Source: Devriesea agamarum (GTDB lineage Bacteria; Actinomycetota; Actinomycetes; Actinomycetales; Dermabacteraceae). From it: 64,000 nucleotides of DNA. Shown here piece by piece: positions 7,974 to 21,087 of the stretch. Both the position numbers and the translations under genes were made by a program. A model generated the notes under the pieces. It was not told the DNA's origin. It saw only the letters and a program-made list of their open reading frames with translations, and searched no databases. Location: positions 372,001 to 436,000 of the forward strand of contig NZ_LN849456.1 in NCBI RefSeq assembly GCF_900070355.1, read 5' to 3'. Positions within the stretch are counted from its first letter, which is position 1; each line of letters starts with the position of its first letter.

Positions 7974-10817
7974 GTGATGGAAACCCTCGTCGTCCGCGGA
8001 GCACGCGAACACAATCTGAAGAATGTTGATATCCAGATCCCCCGAGATCAGCTAGTCGTCTTCTCGGGGCTGTCTGGGTCTGGCAAGTCCTCACTCGCAT
8101 TCGACACGATTTTTGCCGAAGGCCAGCGTCGCTACGTCGAGTCGTTATCCGCTTATGCGCGCCAGTTCCTCGGGCAGATGGATAAGCCGGATGTTGATTT
8201 CATCGGGGGACTGTCCCCAGCGGTTGCCATCGATCAGAAATCCACGAGCCGAAACCCCCGCTCCACGGTGGGAACGATCACAGAAATCTACGATTACCTG
8301 AGGCTTTTATTCTCCAGGGCAGGCACACAGCACTGTCCTAAATGCGGGGAAGAGGTCTCAGCATCCAGTGCTCAGCAGATTGTGGACACGATTTTGCGCC
8401 TGGACGAAGGCACCAGATTTCAAATCCTCGCTCCGGTTGTGCGCGGGCGCAAAGGGGAGTTTGTCGATCTGCTGGACTCGCTGCGGTCCCAGGGCTTTGC
8501 ACGGGCGAGGATTGACGCAACGGTGCGGCGACTCGATGAGTCCATCACGCTCGATAAGAAGTTCAAACACACCATTGAGGTCGTTGTGGACCGCCTCGTT
8601 GCGCGGCCCGATGCTCGCAGGCGTCTTACCGATTCAGTGGAAACTGCGTTGAAGATTGCCGAAGGAGTAGTTGTCCTCGACCTCGTCGATATGGACGACG
8701 ATGATCCCGCCCGCCAGCGCAGGTTCTCAGAAAAGCGTGCGTGTCCCAATGAGCATCCGCTGGCTATCGACGACATCGAGCCTCGGTCCTTCTCCTTTAA
8801 CGCACCCTATGGCGCCTGTCCGGACTGCACCGGGCTCGGTTCCCGGCTCGAAGTGGATCCCGAGTTGGTTGTTCCCGATGAGGAGCTTTCCCTTTCCCAG
8901 GGCGCGATCGCCCCGTGGGCCCAGAACTCAGCGGACTACCACCAACAGGTAATGTCCGGTCTTGCTGAAGAACTCGGATTCGATATGGATACTCCGTGGC
9001 GCGCGCTGCCCAAGCGGGCTAAAGATGCGCTATTGCACGGTAAAGACCACAAGGTCCACGTCCGGTATCGCAATCGTTTTGGGCGCGAGCGCATGTATTC
9101 CACCGGCTTCGAGGGGGTCATCCACTTCTTGAATCGGCGGCACGATGGCACCGAGTCTGATTGGGCGCGCGAGAAATACGAGGCCTATATGCGCCAGGTG
9201 CCATGTCAGACGTGTGGTGGGGCGAGGCTGCGTCCGGAAATTCTCGCCGTCACGGTCGGTGGCCGTTCTATCGCCGATGTCACCTCCATGTCTATTTCTG
9301 AGGCCTCAGAGTTTTTAGGGAGTCTTACGCTCGGTGCACGCCAAGCCAAAATCGCCGATAGCGTGTTAAAAGAGATCCGGGCTCGGCTTGGATTCTTACT
9401 CGACGTGGGTCTGGATTATCTGACCCTGGCCCGGGCCGCTGCCACGCTGTCGGGCGGTGAAGCTCAGCGTATTCGCCTTGCAACGCAGATCGGTTCCGGT
9501 TTGGTGGGTGTTCTCTACGTTCTGGATGAACCGTCCATCGGCCTTCATCAACGAGATAACCAGCGCCTGATTAAAACCTTGACCCGGTTGCGCGATCTCG
9601 GAAACACGCTGGTGGTCGTCGAACATGACGAAGATACGCTCAACGCTGCTGACTGGGTGGTCGATATCGGTCCGGCAGCCGGTGAACACGGCGGAAAAGT
9701 GGTGCATTCAGGAACGGTTGCCGCGCTGAAGAAGAATCGGGAATCACTGACCGGCCGCTATTTATCTGGCGAACTGTCAATCCCGGTGCCCTCCACCAGG
9801 CGCCCGATTGATCCGTCCCGGGTACTGACCGTGGTCGGAGCGCGCGAGAACAACCTCCAGTCCATTGATGTCACGTTCCCGCTCGGAACTCTCACCGCGG
9901 TCACAGGGGTCTCAGGATCGGGTAAATCGACGCTGGTCAACGATATTTTGTTCCAGACCCTCGCTCGGGAACTCAACCGTGCACGGACGGTGGCTGGGCG
10001 CCATAAGCGCGTCGAAGGACTGGAAAATCTCGACAAGGTGGTTCACGTTGATCAATCTCCGATAGGTCGTACCCCGCGCTCAAATCCTGCTACCTACACC
10101 GGTGTGTGGGATCACGTTCGCAAGCTTTTCGCGCAGACCAATGAGGCCAAGCTACGCGGGTACCAGCCTGGCCGGTTTTCGTTCAACGTTAAGGGCGGGC
10201 GCTGCGAGGCATGCTCTGGTGATGGCACTCTCAAAATTGAGATGAACTTCCTCCCGGACGTGTATGTCTTATGCGAAGAATGCAAGGGCGCTCGGTATAA
10301 CCGGGAAACCCTGGAAGTGCGTTTCAAAGGGAAAAACGTTGCCGATGTGCTCGACATGTCGATCGAAGAAGCCCTTGAGTTCTTTGACGCGGTGCCGCCG
10401 ATTCGACGTCAAATGCAAACCCTGGTGGATGTGGGTCTGGGGTATGTGCGGCTAGGCCAAAGTGCGCCAACCCTGTCCGGAGGGGAAGCGCAGCGCGTCA
10501 AACTCGCTTCGGAACTGCATAAACGCTCAAACGGACGCACCGTCTATGTGCTGGATGAGCCCACCACTGGTTTGCATTTCGACGATGTGCGAAAGCTGCT
10601 CGGTGTGCTCGACGGGCTGGTGGACAAAGGCAACACCGTGATCGTGATCGAACATAATCTCGATGTCATCAAAACCGCGGACTATGTCATCGACCTCGGT
10701 CCAGAAGGGGGGCACGGCGGCGGCAAAGTTATCGCCACCGGAACCCCCGAGGAGGTCGCCCGGGTTGAGGGCTCCTACACCGGTCACTATCTCGCGCCGA
10801 TGCTGGCATCAGCCTGA
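7974..10817 (+). CDS. uvrA: UvrABC system damage-recognition ATPase UvrA
   Basis: This 947-residue ABC-type ATPase dimer finds DNA lesions and loads UvrB. Two nucleotide-binding domains are visible: Walker [10 protein letters not shown] near residue 33 with signature [10 protein letters not shown] and Walker [13 protein letters not shown], then GVSGSGKST near 645 with [10 protein letters not shown] and [11 protein letters not shown]. Zinc fingers are seen as CxxC pairs ([33 protein letters not shown]). The start [17 protein letters not shown] matches the family. Its promoter is separate from uvrB. uvrC follows after 11 bases, so the two are probably one operon. Confidence 0.98.
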   Translation: MMETLVVRGAREHNLKNVDIQIPRDQLVVFSGLSGSGKSSLAFDTIFAEGQRRYVESLSAYARQFLGQMDKPDVDFIGGLSPAVAIDQKSTSRNPRSTVGTITEIYDYLRLLFSRAGTQHCPKCGEEVSASSAQQIVDTILRLDEGTRFQILAPVVRGRKGEFVDLLDSLRSQGFARARIDATVRRLDESITLDKKFKHTIEVVVDRLVARPDARRRLTDSVETALKIAEGVVVLDLVDMDDDDPARQRRFSEKRACPNEHPLAIDDIEPRSFSFNAPYGACPDCTGLGSRLEVDPELVVPDEELSLSQGAIAPWAQNSADYHQQVMSGLAEELGFDMDTPWRALPKRAKDALLHGKDHKVHVRYRNRFGRERMYSTGFEGVIHFLNRRHDGTESDWAREKYEAYMRQVPCQTCGGARLRPEILAVTVGGRSIADVTSMSISEASEFLGSLTLGARQAKIADSVLKEIRARLGFLLDVGLDYLTLARAAATLSGGEAQRIRLATQIGSGLVGVLYVLDEPSIGLHQRDNQRLIKTLTRLRDLGNTLVVVEHDEDTLNAADWVVDIGPAAGEHGGKVVHSGTVAALKKNRESLTGRYLSGELSIPVPSTRRPIDPSRVLTVVGARENNLQSIDVTFPLGTLTAVTGVSGSGKSTLVNDILFQTLARELNRARTVAGRHKRVEGLENLDKVVHVDQSPIGRTPRSNPATYTGVWDHVRKLFAQTNEAKLRGYQPGRFSFNVKGGRCEACSGDGTLKIEMNFLPDVYVLCEECKGARYNRETLEVRFKGKNVADVLDMSIEEALEFFDAVPPIRRQMQTLVDVGLGYVRLGQSAPTLSGGEAQRVKLASELHKRSNGRTVYVLDEPTTGLHFDDVRKLLGVLDGLVDKGNTVIVIEHNLDVIKTADYVIDLGPEGGHGGGKVIATGTPEEVARVEGSYTGHYLAPMLASA

Positions 10818-10828
10818 CGGTTGAGCGC

Positions 10829-12808
10829 ATGGCAGATCCCGTCACATACCGCCCCTCGCCGGGAAGTATTCCGACCACACCCGGGGTTTATCGTTTCCGC
10901 GACCAGGATGGCCGTGTCATCTACGTGGGGAAGGCAAAGAACCTCCGGGCGCGGCTCTCGAACTATTTTCAAGACCTCGCCTCGCTGCATCCACGCACCC
11001 GGCGGATGGTGACAACAGCGTGCTCCGTCGAATGGACGGTGGTCGGCACCGAAGTTGAGGCGCTCACCCTCGAATACTCCTGGATTAAAGAATTCGATCC
11101 GCGTTTCAATGTGAAGTTCAGGGACGATAAGTCCTACCCGTATCTCGCGGTTACCATGGGCGACAAGATTCCCCGGGCGCTGGTCACCCGACGGGCGAAA
11201 AAACCGGGGGATCGGTTCTTTGGTCCCTACACACATGTCTGGGCCATTCGAGAGACCCTGGATCTACTTCTGCGGGTTTTCCCCGTGCGCACCTGCTCTC
11301 CAGGTGTATATCGACGTGCTGAACGGTCCGCCCGCCCATGCCTGCTCGGATTTATCGATAAGTGTTCAGCTCCCTGCGTTGGCCGCATTGATGCGCAGCG
11401 CCACCATGAACTCGCAGAACAACTATGTGACTTCATGGCGGGTAACACCGGTAAATACGTCCGCAAACTTGAGGACGACATGCGTCGTGCCGCCGAAGAG
11501 CTCGATTTCGAGACTGCGGCCCGCTACCGCGATGACCTCCAAGCTTTGACCAAGGTGCGGGAAAAGAACACGGTGGTGCTCTCAGACGCCACCGATGCCG
11601 ATGTGATTGGTATTGCCATGGACGAGTTGGAAGCATCAATTCAGGTCTTCCACGTGCGCGGAGGGCGAATCAGAGGGCAGCGCGGCTGGACTGTTGAACT
11701 CGTGGATTCCTCAGGGCTAGAAGACCTGGTAGAGCGCACCTTGACCACGCTGTATGAAGATTCCCATGCCCCGAAAGAAGTGCTAGTTCCGCATCTTCCC
11801 AGCTCTTTGGATGAATTGCGTGCACATTTGGGCGCGAGCGTCGATATTAGAGTTCCCCAGCGGGGAGAAAAAAAGGACCTGCACGCGACAGTCACCGCCA
11901 ACGCCGCCGATGCTCTACGTCTACACAAATTACGGCGCACCGGAGATCTCACCGCTCGCTCCAAAGCACTGGAAGACCTCGCAACGGCGCTGGGCTTAGA
12001 TACCCCGCCACTGCGGATTGAATGCTACGACGTCTCGCATTCGCAGGGCACCAACGTAGTCGCCTCCATGGTGGTATTTGAAGATGGCTTGCCACGCAAA
12101 AGCGAATATCGCCGTTTCAGCATTAGGGGAGAAGCAGCCCGTGATGACACCGCATCCCTTCACGATGTGATCTCACGCCGTCTGGCCCGTCACCTTGCCG
12201 AACGGGACCGCACATGCACTAGCGAAGCCACAGCACCCGGTCATTTCACCCCTGAGGATCCTCAGATCGACAGTCCCGAGGCCGCCAACACGCTCAGCAC
12301 AAATATGGACCGTCGCTTTGCGTACCCACCCTCGCTGATCGTGGTCGACGGAGGACCAGCCCAGGTCGCCGCAGCCCAGGCCGCCTTCGATGAACACGGG
12401 ATTACCGATATCGCATTAGTTGGCCTGGCTAAACGACTGGAAGAGGTGTGGCTGCCCGGAGATGAATTCCCCGTCATCCTCCCTCGCACCAGTGATGCGC
12501 TTTTTCTGTTACAGCGCTTGCGAGACGAAGCCCACCGCTTTGCTATTGCCTTTCACCGCTCGAAACGGGGCCGGGCAATGCAAGAAAGCATTCTTGATCA
12601 AATCTCGGGTCTCGGACCGAAACGGCGAGCGGCTTTGCTAGCACAGTTCACCACCGTGAAAGCTCTTCGCGCAGCAGATCCCCAGGAGATCGCGAAAGTT
12701 CCTGGTTTCGGGCCCGCGTTAGCGGAGCAGGTGTGGCGGGCACTACAATCCGAGAAGGAGGAACCAGCGGTAAATATGACCACGGGTGAGATCCTCGATC
12801 CGAGCTAG
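10829..12808 (+). CDS. uvrC: UvrABC system endonuclease subunit UvrC
   Basis: This 659-residue nuclease makes both incisions in excision repair. Domains in order: GIY-YIG nuclease at the N-terminus ([26 protein letters not shown], cited here in part, residues ~17-40), UVR domain near 210-240 ([23 protein letters not shown] region), the RNase H-like domain for 5' incision ([19 protein letters not shown] near 400 and VVDGGPAQ near 505), and a helix-hairpin-helix tail ([22 protein letters not shown]). A poorly conserved acidic insert lies near residues 455-490. It lies directly after uvrA and before rapZ. Confidence 0.97.
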   Translation: MADPVTYRPSPGSIPTTPGVYRFRDQDGRVIYVGKAKNLRARLSNYFQDLASLHPRTRRMVTTACSVEWTVVGTEVEALTLEYSWIKEFDPRFNVKFRDDKSYPYLAVTMGDKIPRALVTRRAKKPGDRFFGPYTHVWAIRETLDLLLRVFPVRTCSPGVYRRAERSARPCLLGFIDKCSAPCVGRIDAQRHHELAEQLCDFMAGNTGKYVRKLEDDMRRAAEELDFETAARYRDDLQALTKVREKNTVVLSDATDADVIGIAMDELEASIQVFHVRGGRIRGQRGWTVELVDSSGLEDLVERTLTTLYEDSHAPKEVLVPHLPSSLDELRAHLGASVDIRVPQRGEKKDLHATVTANAADALRLHKLRRTGDLTARSKALEDLATALGLDTPPLRIECYDVSHSQGTNVVASMVVFEDGLPRKSEYRRFSIRGEAARDDTASLHDVISRRLARHLAERDRTCTSEATAPGHFTPEDPQIDSPEAANTLSTNMDRRFAYPPSLIVVDGGPAQVAAAQAAFDEHGITDIALVGLAKRLEEVWLPGDEFPVILPRTSDALFLLQRLRDEAHRFAIAFHRSKRGRAMQESILDQISGLGPKRRAALLAQFTTVKALRAADPQEIAKVPGFGPALAEQVWRALQSEKEEPAVNMTTGEILDPS

Positions 12809-12869
12809 AGCGCTGACAATGACATGTCTGCGGATGAGAACGACCTGAAAGGACGAGGAGAACCTGCAT

Positions 12870-13868
12870 ATGACAAAGTCACCGGGCCCTGATTCAGTAA
12901 CTCCGTCCCCGGACCCCAGTTCCGATACCACAGAGCCCCTGCCGCCCGATATCTCTGCTGAGACTGCATCCCAGCGCGATCACTGCGCGTCAGCCTCGGA
13001 CATATCGCGTCAGCCCGAGATCGTCATCATCACCGGGCTTGCTGGCGCCGGACGGGAGACAGCGGCTCATGCCCTGGAGGACCTGGGCTGGTATGTCGTC
13101 TACAACATCGCTCCTCAGCTGATCAAAACCCTGTACGACCTCCAATCCCAGGCCGAAGGCCGTGACACTCGGTTTGCCTGTGTGGTTGACCCTCGCAGCG
13201 GCCCCTTCTTCTCTGAACTACCTGAAATCTTGCATGAGCTGGCGCGAGTAGAAATTCGTCCACGGCTCGTTTTCCTCACCGCTGACGAACAGACCCTAGT
13301 GCGTCGGTTTGATTCCGTGCGCCGTCCGCACCCCCTACAGGGTGACGAAGGCGTCCTCGAGGGGATCCGAAGGGAACGCGAACAGCTGGCGCCACTAAAA
13401 AAGCTGGCGGATGTTTTGGTCGACACGTCGGCTCTGAATGTTCACCAGCTCACGATGCGAATGCGAACAGCCTTCGGATCCGCCGAAGACCAACGGTTAA
13501 CCATCAATGTGATGTCGTTCGGATTCAAATACGGCATTCCTTTGGAAGCAGACCACGTTAGTGACGTCCGGTTTATCCCCAACCCCTATTGGATTCCTGA
13601 ACTGCGCCCATTGCGCGGCATCGACGATGAAGTTGCCGAGTTCGTTCTCGGGGCAGCTAATGCCGAAGAATTTGTTGGCGCGTATCTCGACATGCTGGCT
13701 CCGGTTCTGCGCGGTTATCGCACGGAGAATAAACACTTCACAACCCTGGCATTTGGCTGCACCGGCGGTAAACACCGGTCCGTTGCTATTGCCGAACGCA
13801 TCGGGGAGGACCTTCGCCGCAGCGGACATGTAGTGCGGGTACGGCACCGCGATTTGGGGCGGGAATGA
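12870..13868 (+). CDS. rapZ: RNase adapter/nucleotide-binding protein RapZ (YvcJ)
   Basis: A 332-residue member of the RapZ/YvcJ family, NTP-binding proteins that in proteobacteria guide RNase E to GlmZ and in Gram-positives have a less clear role. About 50 low-complexity, Pro/Ser/Asp-rich residues precede the domain. The P-loop reads GLAGAGRETA (56-65), where the usual Ser of GRST is Glu63. The C-terminal signature GCTGGKHRSVAIAERI is intact. It overlaps yvcK by four bases (ATGA), forming the rapZ-yvcK-whiA group typical of Gram-positives. GAGGAG lies upstream of ATG 12870. Confidence 0.93.
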   Translation: MTKSPGPDSVTPSPDPSSDTTEPLPPDISAETASQRDHCASASDISRQPEIVIITGLAGAGRETAAHALEDLGWYVVYNIAPQLIKTLYDLQSQAEGRDTRFACVVDPRSGPFFSELPEILHELARVEIRPRLVFLTADEQTLVRRFDSVRRPHPLQGDEGVLEGIRREREQLAPLKKLADVLVDTSALNVHQLTMRMRTAFGSAEDQRLTINVMSFGFKYGIPLEADHVSDVRFIPNPYWIPELRPLRGIDDEVAEFVLGAANAEEFVGAYLDMLAPVLRGYRTENKHFTTLAFGCTGGKHRSVAIAERIGEDLRRSGHVVRVRHRDLGRE

Positions 13869-14884
13869 AACGCCAGATCGTGAGTCCCGATGCTGGGGAT
13901 CGCGCCCGGATTCGGCGGTACACAACCGGTCCTTATGCTGTGCGCGGGCCCAAAGTGGTTGCACTCGGAGGTGGACACGGGCTCGCTGCGAATCTTCGAG
14001 CCCTGAGGCATTTATCGGATGATCTCACCGCCGTGGTGACGGTGGCAGATAACGGAGGGTCCTCGGGCAGAATCCGGGCGCAGCTTCCCGTATTACCTCC
14101 TGGTGATTTGAGAATGGCCTTAGCGGCACTATGTGATGATTCCGACTGGGGCCTCGTGTGGCATGACGTGGTGCAACATCGGTTTGAAACCGACGGCGAC
14201 CTCACGGGGCATGCGCTAGGAAATCTGTTGATCGTGGCCCTCTGGCAGATACTTGACGACCCGGTGGCAGGCCTACAGCAGGTGGGGGCGCTGCTGGGGG
14301 CACGCGGCACTGTGCTTCCTATGGCGCTGGAACCGCTGGATATTGAGGCCGAAGTGGTGATGCGGGGAGTCCGTCGGCTCATCCGTGGCCAGGCCCAAGT
14401 GGCGCGAGCCGAGGGAGTCGTCGATCAACTCCGGTTATCTCCAGCAGATCCCGAAGTTCCAGAACAAGCCATCCGAGCCATTGAACAAGCGGACTGGGTG
14501 ATTGCCGGTCCTGGCTCCTGGTATACCTCAGTTCTTCCGCATTTCATGGTGCCGCAGTTAGCGGATGCACTCCGACGGAGCCAAGCTCGAATATGCATTA
14601 CGATGAATCTTTCTGCCGGGGTCAGTGAGACCGAGGGTATGACGAGCAGCGACCTCCTCAGGGTCTTGCTCGAGCGGGCTAAGGGGCGCAGTTTCGATGC
14701 CCTGGTGGCTGACCCGACGTGTTTGGACGATGCTCTCGACCTCGCAGAGTTTGCAGAGTCGCACGGGATCCATACCGTCTTGCGGCAGGTATCAATCGGG
14801 GATGGAACGGCCCGGCATGACCCAGTGCGTCTCGCTGCGGCGTACCGTGACGTCTTCGATTCGGTATTTTCGGACGTGGAGTAA
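13865..14884 (+). CDS. yvcK: YvcK-family (gluconeogenesis factor) protein
   Basis: A 339-residue CofD-like protein of the YvcK family, which binds UDP-sugars and supports cell-wall synthesis and growth on gluconeogenic carbon in Bacillus and mycobacteria. Visible motifs are [18 protein letters not shown] at residues ~31-48, [14 protein letters not shown], the [12 protein letters not shown] segment, and [13 protein letters not shown] around residue 215. It overlaps rapZ by four bases and precedes whiA by 11 bases. Length is normal. Confidence 0.93.
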   Translation: MKRQIVSPDAGDRARIRRYTTGPYAVRGPKVVALGGGHGLAANLRALRHLSDDLTAVVTVADNGGSSGRIRAQLPVLPPGDLRMALAALCDDSDWGLVWHDVVQHRFETDGDLTGHALGNLLIVALWQILDDPVAGLQQVGALLGARGTVLPMALEPLDIEAEVVMRGVRRLIRGQAQVARAEGVVDQLRLSPADPEVPEQAIRAIEQADWVIAGPGSWYTSVLPHFMVPQLADALRRSQARICITMNLSAGVSETEGMTSSDLLRVLLERAKGRSFDALVADPTCLDDALDLAEFAESHGIHTVLRQVSIGDGTARHDPVRLAAAYRDVFDSVFSDVE

Positions 14885-14895
14885 GGGAGAGGTTC

Positions 14896-15873
14896 ATGGC
14901 GCTGACCGCGTCCGTTAAAGAAGAGCTGGCACGAGTTGAGGTCACCAAGCCGTCGTGTCGTAAAGCTGAAGTCGCCGCTATTTTGCGTTTTGCGGGCGGT
15001 CTGCATTTGGTTGCCGGACGGATCGCCATTGAGGTTGAACTCGATGTGGCGGCGGCGGCCCGGCGTTTACGACGCGATGTGCAGGAACTGTACGGCCACA
15101 GCAGTGAACTTGCGGTGCTAGCGCCGTCGGGTATCCGTCGTACCACCCGCTATCTGGTGCGAGTGCTCGGGGATGGGCAGATTCTCGCGCGGCAGACCGG
15201 ACTGCTCGATGCGCGTGGACACCCGGTGAGGGGGATGCCTCCTCAGATTGTCGGGGGTGCGATGCACGATGCCGAAGCTGCGTGGCGCGGAGCGTTTTTG
15301 GCCCACGGTTCGCTCACCGAACCTGGTCGCAGCGCAGCCTTGGAACTGACTTGCCCTGGACCGGAGGCGGCGCTGGCCATGGTTGGGGCAGCCCGGAGGC
15401 TGGGAATCGCCTCCAAAGCGCGGGAAGTGCGCGGTGTGGACCGGGTAGTGATGCGCGACGGCGACGCCATTGCGGCCTTACTCACCCGGCTCGGCGCGCA
15501 CGAAACTGTGTTGGTGTGGGAAGAGCGCAGAATGCGTCGCGAGGTGCGGGCGACAGCTAATCGCCTCGCGAATTTTGACGACGCTAACCTGCGCCGCAGT
15601 GCCAGAGCTGCGGTGGCCGCCGGGGCCCGAGTGGAAAGGGCGTTGGAGATCCTGGGGGATCGCACCCCGGAGCATCTGCGCGCCGCGGGTTTACTGCGGA
15701 TTGCCCATAAGCAGGCCAGCCTGGAAGAGCTGGGGGCGCTTGCGGATCCGCCCATGACGAAGGATGCGGTGGCGGGTCGAATTCGGCGTCTGCTCGCGAT
15801 GGCCGATAAACAAGCCGAGGCAGACGGCATCCCCGGCACAGACGTCAATCTCGGATCTGAGCAGGTGGACTGA
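14896..15873 (+). CDS. whiA: Sporulation/division regulator WhiA
   Basis: A 325-residue DNA-binding protein combining an N-terminal LAGLIDADG homing-endonuclease-like fold (residues ~1-215) without nuclease function and a C-terminal helix-turn-helix region ([29 protein letters not shown], in part, residues ~278-310). In Streptomyces it acts with WhiB to switch on division genes; homologues in non-sporulating actinobacteria and Firmicutes affect division and chromosome segregation. Start ATG 14896 has a GGGAGAGG site. It closes the rapZ-yvcK-whiA operon. Confidence 0.95.
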   Translation: MALTASVKEELARVEVTKPSCRKAEVAAILRFAGGLHLVAGRIAIEVELDVAAAARRLRRDVQELYGHSSELAVLAPSGIRRTTRYLVRVLGDGQILARQTGLLDARGHPVRGMPPQIVGGAMHDAEAAWRGAFLAHGSLTEPGRSAALELTCPGPEAALAMVGAARRLGIASKAREVRGVDRVVMRDGDAIAALLTRLGAHETVLVWEERRMRREVRATANRLANFDDANLRRSARAAVAAGARVERALEILGDRTPEHLRAAGLLRIAHKQASLEELGALADPPMTKDAVAGRIRRLLAMADKQAEADGIPGTDVNLGSEQVD

Positions 15874-17380
<1,507 letters not shown>

Positions 17381-17402
17381 GCATCACGCCGTTTCTTACG
17401 TG

Positions 17403-17438
17403 AGAGCCCGCGTGGTACCCCGGTGCCACGCGGGCTCT
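17403..17438 (+). terminator. Terminator between gap and pgk
   Basis: AGAGCCCGCGTGG (17403-17415) pairs perfectly with CCACGCGGGCTCT (17426-17438) over a ten-base loop. The T-run is short. It may lower pgk-tpiA expression relative to gap. Confidence 0.7.
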
Positions 17439-17488
17439 TGCCGATCCATGCCCGGTTTGAATCGGGTATCAGCACTGCTAGGAGTGAT

Positions 17489-18688
17489 ATGAAGACCATC
17501 GAAAGTCTCGGAGAGCTGCGCGGAAAGCGCGTTCTTGTCCGCAGCGATCTCAATGTGCCGTTGGACGGCACCACCATCACCGATGACGGGCGTATCCGCG
17601 CCTCTATCCCGACGATCAAGAAGCTTTCGGATGCCGGAGCCAAGGTCATTGTCGTGGCTCACCTCGGTCGCCCCAAGGGCACCCCGGACGAGAAGTACTC
17701 GCTGAAACCAGTGGTTGCTCGCATGAGTGAACTGCTCGGCCGTCCCGTGGCGTTCGCCACCGATACCGTCGGTGAGAGCGCACATGAAACCGTTGCCGCT
17801 CTCGGCGAAGGTGACGTAGCGATTCTTGAAAACCTTCGCTTCAATGCGGGAGAGACCAGCAAGGACGAGGCCGAGCGGACCGAGTTTGCCAAGCAACTTG
17901 CTGAACTCGCCGACGCCTTTGTTTCCGACGGATTCGGCGTTGTGCACCGCAAGCAGGCTTCTGTCTACGACGTGGCCAAGCTGCTTCCGGCGGCAACCGG
18001 TGGCCTCGTGCTCAACGAGGTGGAATCGCTGCGCAAGGTGACCGATGAGCCTGCCCGCCCGTTCGTGGTGATCCTGGGCGGCGCGAAGGTTGCCGACAAG
18101 CTCGGGGTGATTGAAAACCTGCTGGACAAGGCTGACCGCATTCTCATTGGCGGCGGTATGTCCTACACCTTCCAGAAGGCGCTCGGTTACGAGATCGGAA
18201 AGTCTCTGCTCGACGAGGGCCAGATTGAGACTGTCAAGAGCTACATGGAGCGGGCTAAGGCCAATGGCGTTGAGCTGGTCCTGCCCGTTGATGCCGTGAT
18301 CGCTCCTGAGTTCGGTCCGAACGGCCCGGCCAGCGTGGTCGCCTCCGATGCGATTCCTGCCGATCAGGAAGGCATGGATATTGGCCCGAAGACCCGCGAG
18401 CTTTTCGCGGAGAAGATCCGGGACGCCAAGACGGTGTTCTGGAATGGGCCGATGGGCGTATTTGAATTTGAACTTTTCGCAGAGGGCACCAAGGCCGTTG
18501 CAGAAGCTTTGGCTGAGTGTGAAGGTTTCACCGTGGTCGGTGGCGGCGATTCCGCGTCCGCTATCCGTAACCTAGGTTTCGATGAAGCGAAGTTCTCGCA
18601 CATTTCGACCGGTGGCGGTGCCAGCCTCGAACTGATCGAGGGCAAGGAACTGCCGGGCATCGCGATCCTTGAGGAGGAAGCTAAGTGA
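17489..18688 (+). CDS. pgk: Phosphoglycerate kinase
   Basis: This 399-residue glycolytic kinase transfers phosphate from 1,3-bisphosphoglycerate to ADP. The N-terminal substrate-binding domain shows [14 protein letters not shown] (about residues 14-27) and [10 protein letters not shown], the C-terminal nucleotide-binding domain [25 protein letters not shown] and GGGDSASA. The open frame extends to 17423, but that extension runs through the terminator arm; ATG 17489 with an AGGAG site just upstream matches the family. The stop overlaps tpiA by four bases. Confidence 0.97.
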   Translation: MKTIESLGELRGKRVLVRSDLNVPLDGTTITDDGRIRASIPTIKKLSDAGAKVIVVAHLGRPKGTPDEKYSLKPVVARMSELLGRPVAFATDTVGESAHETVAALGEGDVAILENLRFNAGETSKDEAERTEFAKQLAELADAFVSDGFGVVHRKQASVYDVAKLLPAATGGLVLNEVESLRKVTDEPARPFVVILGGAKVADKLGVIENLLDKADRILIGGGMSYTFQKALGYEIGKSLLDEGQIETVKSYMERAKANGVELVLPVDAVIAPEFGPNGPASVVASDAIPADQEGMDIGPKTRELFAEKIRDAKTVFWNGPMGVFEFELFAEGTKAVAEALAECEGFTVVGGGDSASAIRNLGFDEAKFSHISTGGGASLELIEGKELPGIAILEEEAK

Positions 18689-19467
18689 CCACCCGCACCC
18701 CGCTCATGGCGGGTAACTGGAAGATGAACCTCGACTACAAGCAGGGCCTGGCTTTGGTTGAAGAACTAGGGGACAAACTGGCAGCAGCTGGCCACGACTA
18801 CAACGCGGTCGAGGTGGCGGTCCTGCCCCCGTTCGTCGACATCCGGACGGTGCAGACCGCGGTTGACGCGGGCAAGCTCGGTCTGGCCTACGGCGGCCAG
18901 GATATCTCCGCTCATGAATCCGGTGCCTACACCGGTGAGGTATCCGGTTCCATGCTGAAGGCGCTCGGTTGCACGTATGCAGCCGTGGGGCACTCTGAAC
19001 GTCGCCAGTACCATGGCGAGGACGAAGCCATCACGAACGCTAAGGTAAAGGCCGCATTTGCCGCGGGCCTGGTGCCGATTCTGTGCGTCGGTGAGCCGCT
19101 GGAAGAGCGCAAAGCCGGTAAGCATGTTGAGTACACCATCGCACAGCTCGAGGGCGGCATCGAAGGGCTGCCTGCCGAAGATGCCAAGCGTATCGTCATC
19201 GCTTATGAGCCTGTGTGGGCGATTGGCACCGGCGAGGTAGCGACCCCTGAGGATGCTCAGGAAGTCTGCCACGAAATCCGGGAGTTCCTCCGGGTCCAGT
19301 ACGGTCCCGAGGTTGCTGATGCGGTGCGTGTCCTCTACGGCGGCAGCGTCAAGGCGGACAATGTGAAGCAGATTATGGCTAAGGAAGACGTCGACGGGGC
19401 TCTTGTTGGCGGAGCATCCCTGAAGGCCGATGGCTTTGCCGCGATCGCAACCTACCAGAAAGCCTGA
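18685..19467 (+). CDS. tpiA: Triose-phosphate isomerase
   Basis: This 260-residue TIM-barrel enzyme interconverts dihydroxyacetone phosphate and glyceraldehyde-3-phosphate. Visible motifs are GNWKMN at residues 10-15 (catalytic Lys), the catalytic His in GHSERR, and [10 protein letters not shown] with the catalytic Glu and loop 6, then YGGSVKADN. The GTG start overlaps the pgk stop (GTGA), indicating translational coupling. A long hairpin follows 20 bases after the stop. Confidence 0.97.
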   Translation: MTTRTPLMAGNWKMNLDYKQGLALVEELGDKLAAAGHDYNAVEVAVLPPFVDIRTVQTAVDAGKLGLAYGGQDISAHESGAYTGEVSGSMLKALGCTYAAVGHSERRQYHGEDEAITNAKVKAAFAAGLVPILCVGEPLEERKAGKHVEYTIAQLEGGIEGLPAEDAKRIVIAYEPVWAIGTGEVATPEDAQEVCHEIREFLRVQYGPEVADAVRVLYGGSVKADNVKQIMAKEDVDGALVGGASLKADGFAAIATYQKA

Positions 19468-19487
19468 TCCGGTTTTTAACAGCGTGA

Positions 19488-19523
19488 GGCCCGGTGCCGA
19501 TCTCATGAGATCGACACCGGGCC
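19488..19523 (+). terminator. Terminator of the gap-pgk-tpiA cluster
   Basis: GGCCCGGTG and CACCGGGCC form the lower stem, followed after one mismatch by CGATCTC/GAGATCG with a two-base turn. The stem is 16 pairs long; only a weak T-stretch follows. Confidence 0.75.
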
Positions 19524-19665
19524 GCGTTTGTATCTAGGCGGTGCCTGAGGCTGGGCCTGTCGGTGAGCTCGTGTACCTACCTCATCGTGTGTGGTGCCGG
19601 TGGGACGGTTGAGGTGCGGCGGCGTTAACCTGCCTATCACGCAAGCGCTTGGTCCTCACTGGGGA

Positions 19666-21087
19666 CTACGTGGCTGTTTTCGAGTGAGAGCTATGGGTGA
19701 GACGATGCGCGTCGTGATGGAAAGACGATTCGTCGGGAACTTGGTCGAGATTTGAACCAGAGATTAGCTGCAACCGGTCCAGGCTGGAGCGCAAATCTTT
19801 CAGCAGCATTTGCGCCATATCGACGCTAAAACCATGGCGGATCACGAGGCGCTGCACAGCCTGCTTGTCCTGCGCCGGAGGCAACGTATAGGCGGGAACG
19901 AGCCAGCCACGGCAGCGCAGTTCATCGGCTAGTCGGAAGAGATTGAGACCACAATCGGGATCTTTGAGCTTCCAGGTGACAGCGGGGATTCCGCGCTGTG
20001 GGTCTGCATCGAAAATCAACTCGAAAGGTCCCATGCCTTCGATCTCACGGGCAAGCAGCTGACCAACCTCGTAGCAGGCGCCTTGGACATTGGTGTACCC
20101 GCGTCGGCCGAGATGAATGAATGAGTAGTAGGAGGCGACAACCTGGCCGCCGGGACGCGAAAAATTGAGGTTAAACGTTGGCATCATGCCACCGAGGTAG
20201 TTCACCTCAAAAACGAGCTCTCGGGGGAGGTCATCGCGGCTGCGCCACAGTGCCCAGCCTGCTCCAAGCGGTGCCAACCCGGTTTTATGCCCGGATAGGT
20301 TCATCGACTTCACACGTTCTTGCCGGAAATCCCAGGGGATCTGCGGCGCGGTGAATGCGGCGACGAAACCCCCGGAGGCGGCGTCTACATGGACGGGAAC
20401 ATCTAGCCCGGTGCGTTCTTGCAGCTCATCTAGAGCTTGGCAGATCCCGGCGACGTCTTCAAACAGTCCGGTAAATGTTTGACCAAAGGTTGCGACGACA
20501 GCGATGGTGTTCTCGTCGCAAGCGTCGGCGGCCATCTCAGGGGTCATCACATACCCCTCGGGCATAGGTAGTTCGCGCAGTTCCACATCGAAATAGGTGG
20601 CGAATTTTTCCCAGCACACCTGCACCGGCCCGCAGACTAAATTCGGACGGGTGGTGTCTTTGCCTTCTGCGCGGCGCTTTGCGCGCCAACGCCATTTCGC
20701 GGCGAGTCCTCCGAGCATGGCCGCTTCGCTGGACCCAGTGGTGGAGGTTCCGACTGCGTGCTCGGCGTCTGGCACATGGAGGAGATCTGCGAGCATGCGG
20801 ATGCATCGCGCTTCAAGCTCTGAAGTTTGAGGGTATTCGTCTTTGTCGATGATGTTTTTTGTCAGCGACTCGTCCATGAGCTTGCGAGTTTCGTCGTCCA
20901 CCCAGGTGGTGCAGAACGTCGCGAGGTTCATACGAGCAACGCCGTCTAAATACAGTTCGTCGTGAACCAGCTGGTATGCCTCGCGGGAGGGGCGAGGGTT
21001 TTCGGGGAACTGGGTGCTGGGGGACGGTTCGCGCATGGTGCGAGCGGCAAAAACATCCGCGGTATGGTCGGGGATTGCTGAGTCCAT
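19666..21087 (-). CDS. gadB: Glutamate decarboxylase
   Basis: A 473-residue PLP-dependent decarboxylase converting glutamate to GABA while consuming a proton, a known acid-resistance reaction. The sequence has the substrate and cofactor region TSTTGSSEAAMLGGLA (near 113-128), VDAASGG, and the PLP lysine in LSGHKTGLAPLG, where the family more often has HKYGL. The C-terminus is a hydrophilic, His-rich tail (residues ~450-473) in place of the E. coli-type autoinhibitory end. No GadC-type glutamate/GABA antiporter gene adjoins it. It is in opposite orientation inside the otherwise conserved tpiA-secG junction, which suggests insertion. An AAGGAG site precedes ATG 21087. Confidence 0.92.
   Translation of the reverse strand: MDSAIPDHTADVFAARTMREPSPSTQFPENPRPSREAYQLVHDELYLDGVARMNLATFCTTWVDDETRKLMDESLTKNIIDKDEYPQTSELEARCIRMLADLLHVPDAEHAVGTSTTGSSEAAMLGGLAAKWRWRAKRRAEGKDTTRPNLVCGPVQVCWEKFATYFDVELRELPMPEGYVMTPEMAADACDENTIAVVATFGQTFTGLFEDVAGICQALDELQERTGLDVPVHVDAASGGFVAAFTAPQIPWDFRQERVKSMNLSGHKTGLAPLGAGWALWRSRDDLPRELVFEVNYLGGMMPTFNLNFSRPGGQVVASYYSFIHLGRRGYTNVQGACYEVGQLLAREIEGMGPFELIFDADPQRGIPAVTWKLKDPDCGLNLFRLADELRCRGWLVPAYTLPPAQDKQAVQRLVIRHGFSVDMAQMLLKDLRSSLDRLQLISGSNLDQVPDESSFHHDAHRLTHSSHSKTAT

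Noticed and set aside
17423-17488. Longer pgk frame starting at 17423
   Set aside because: It would begin inside the loop and arm of the gap terminator and adds residues absent from the family.
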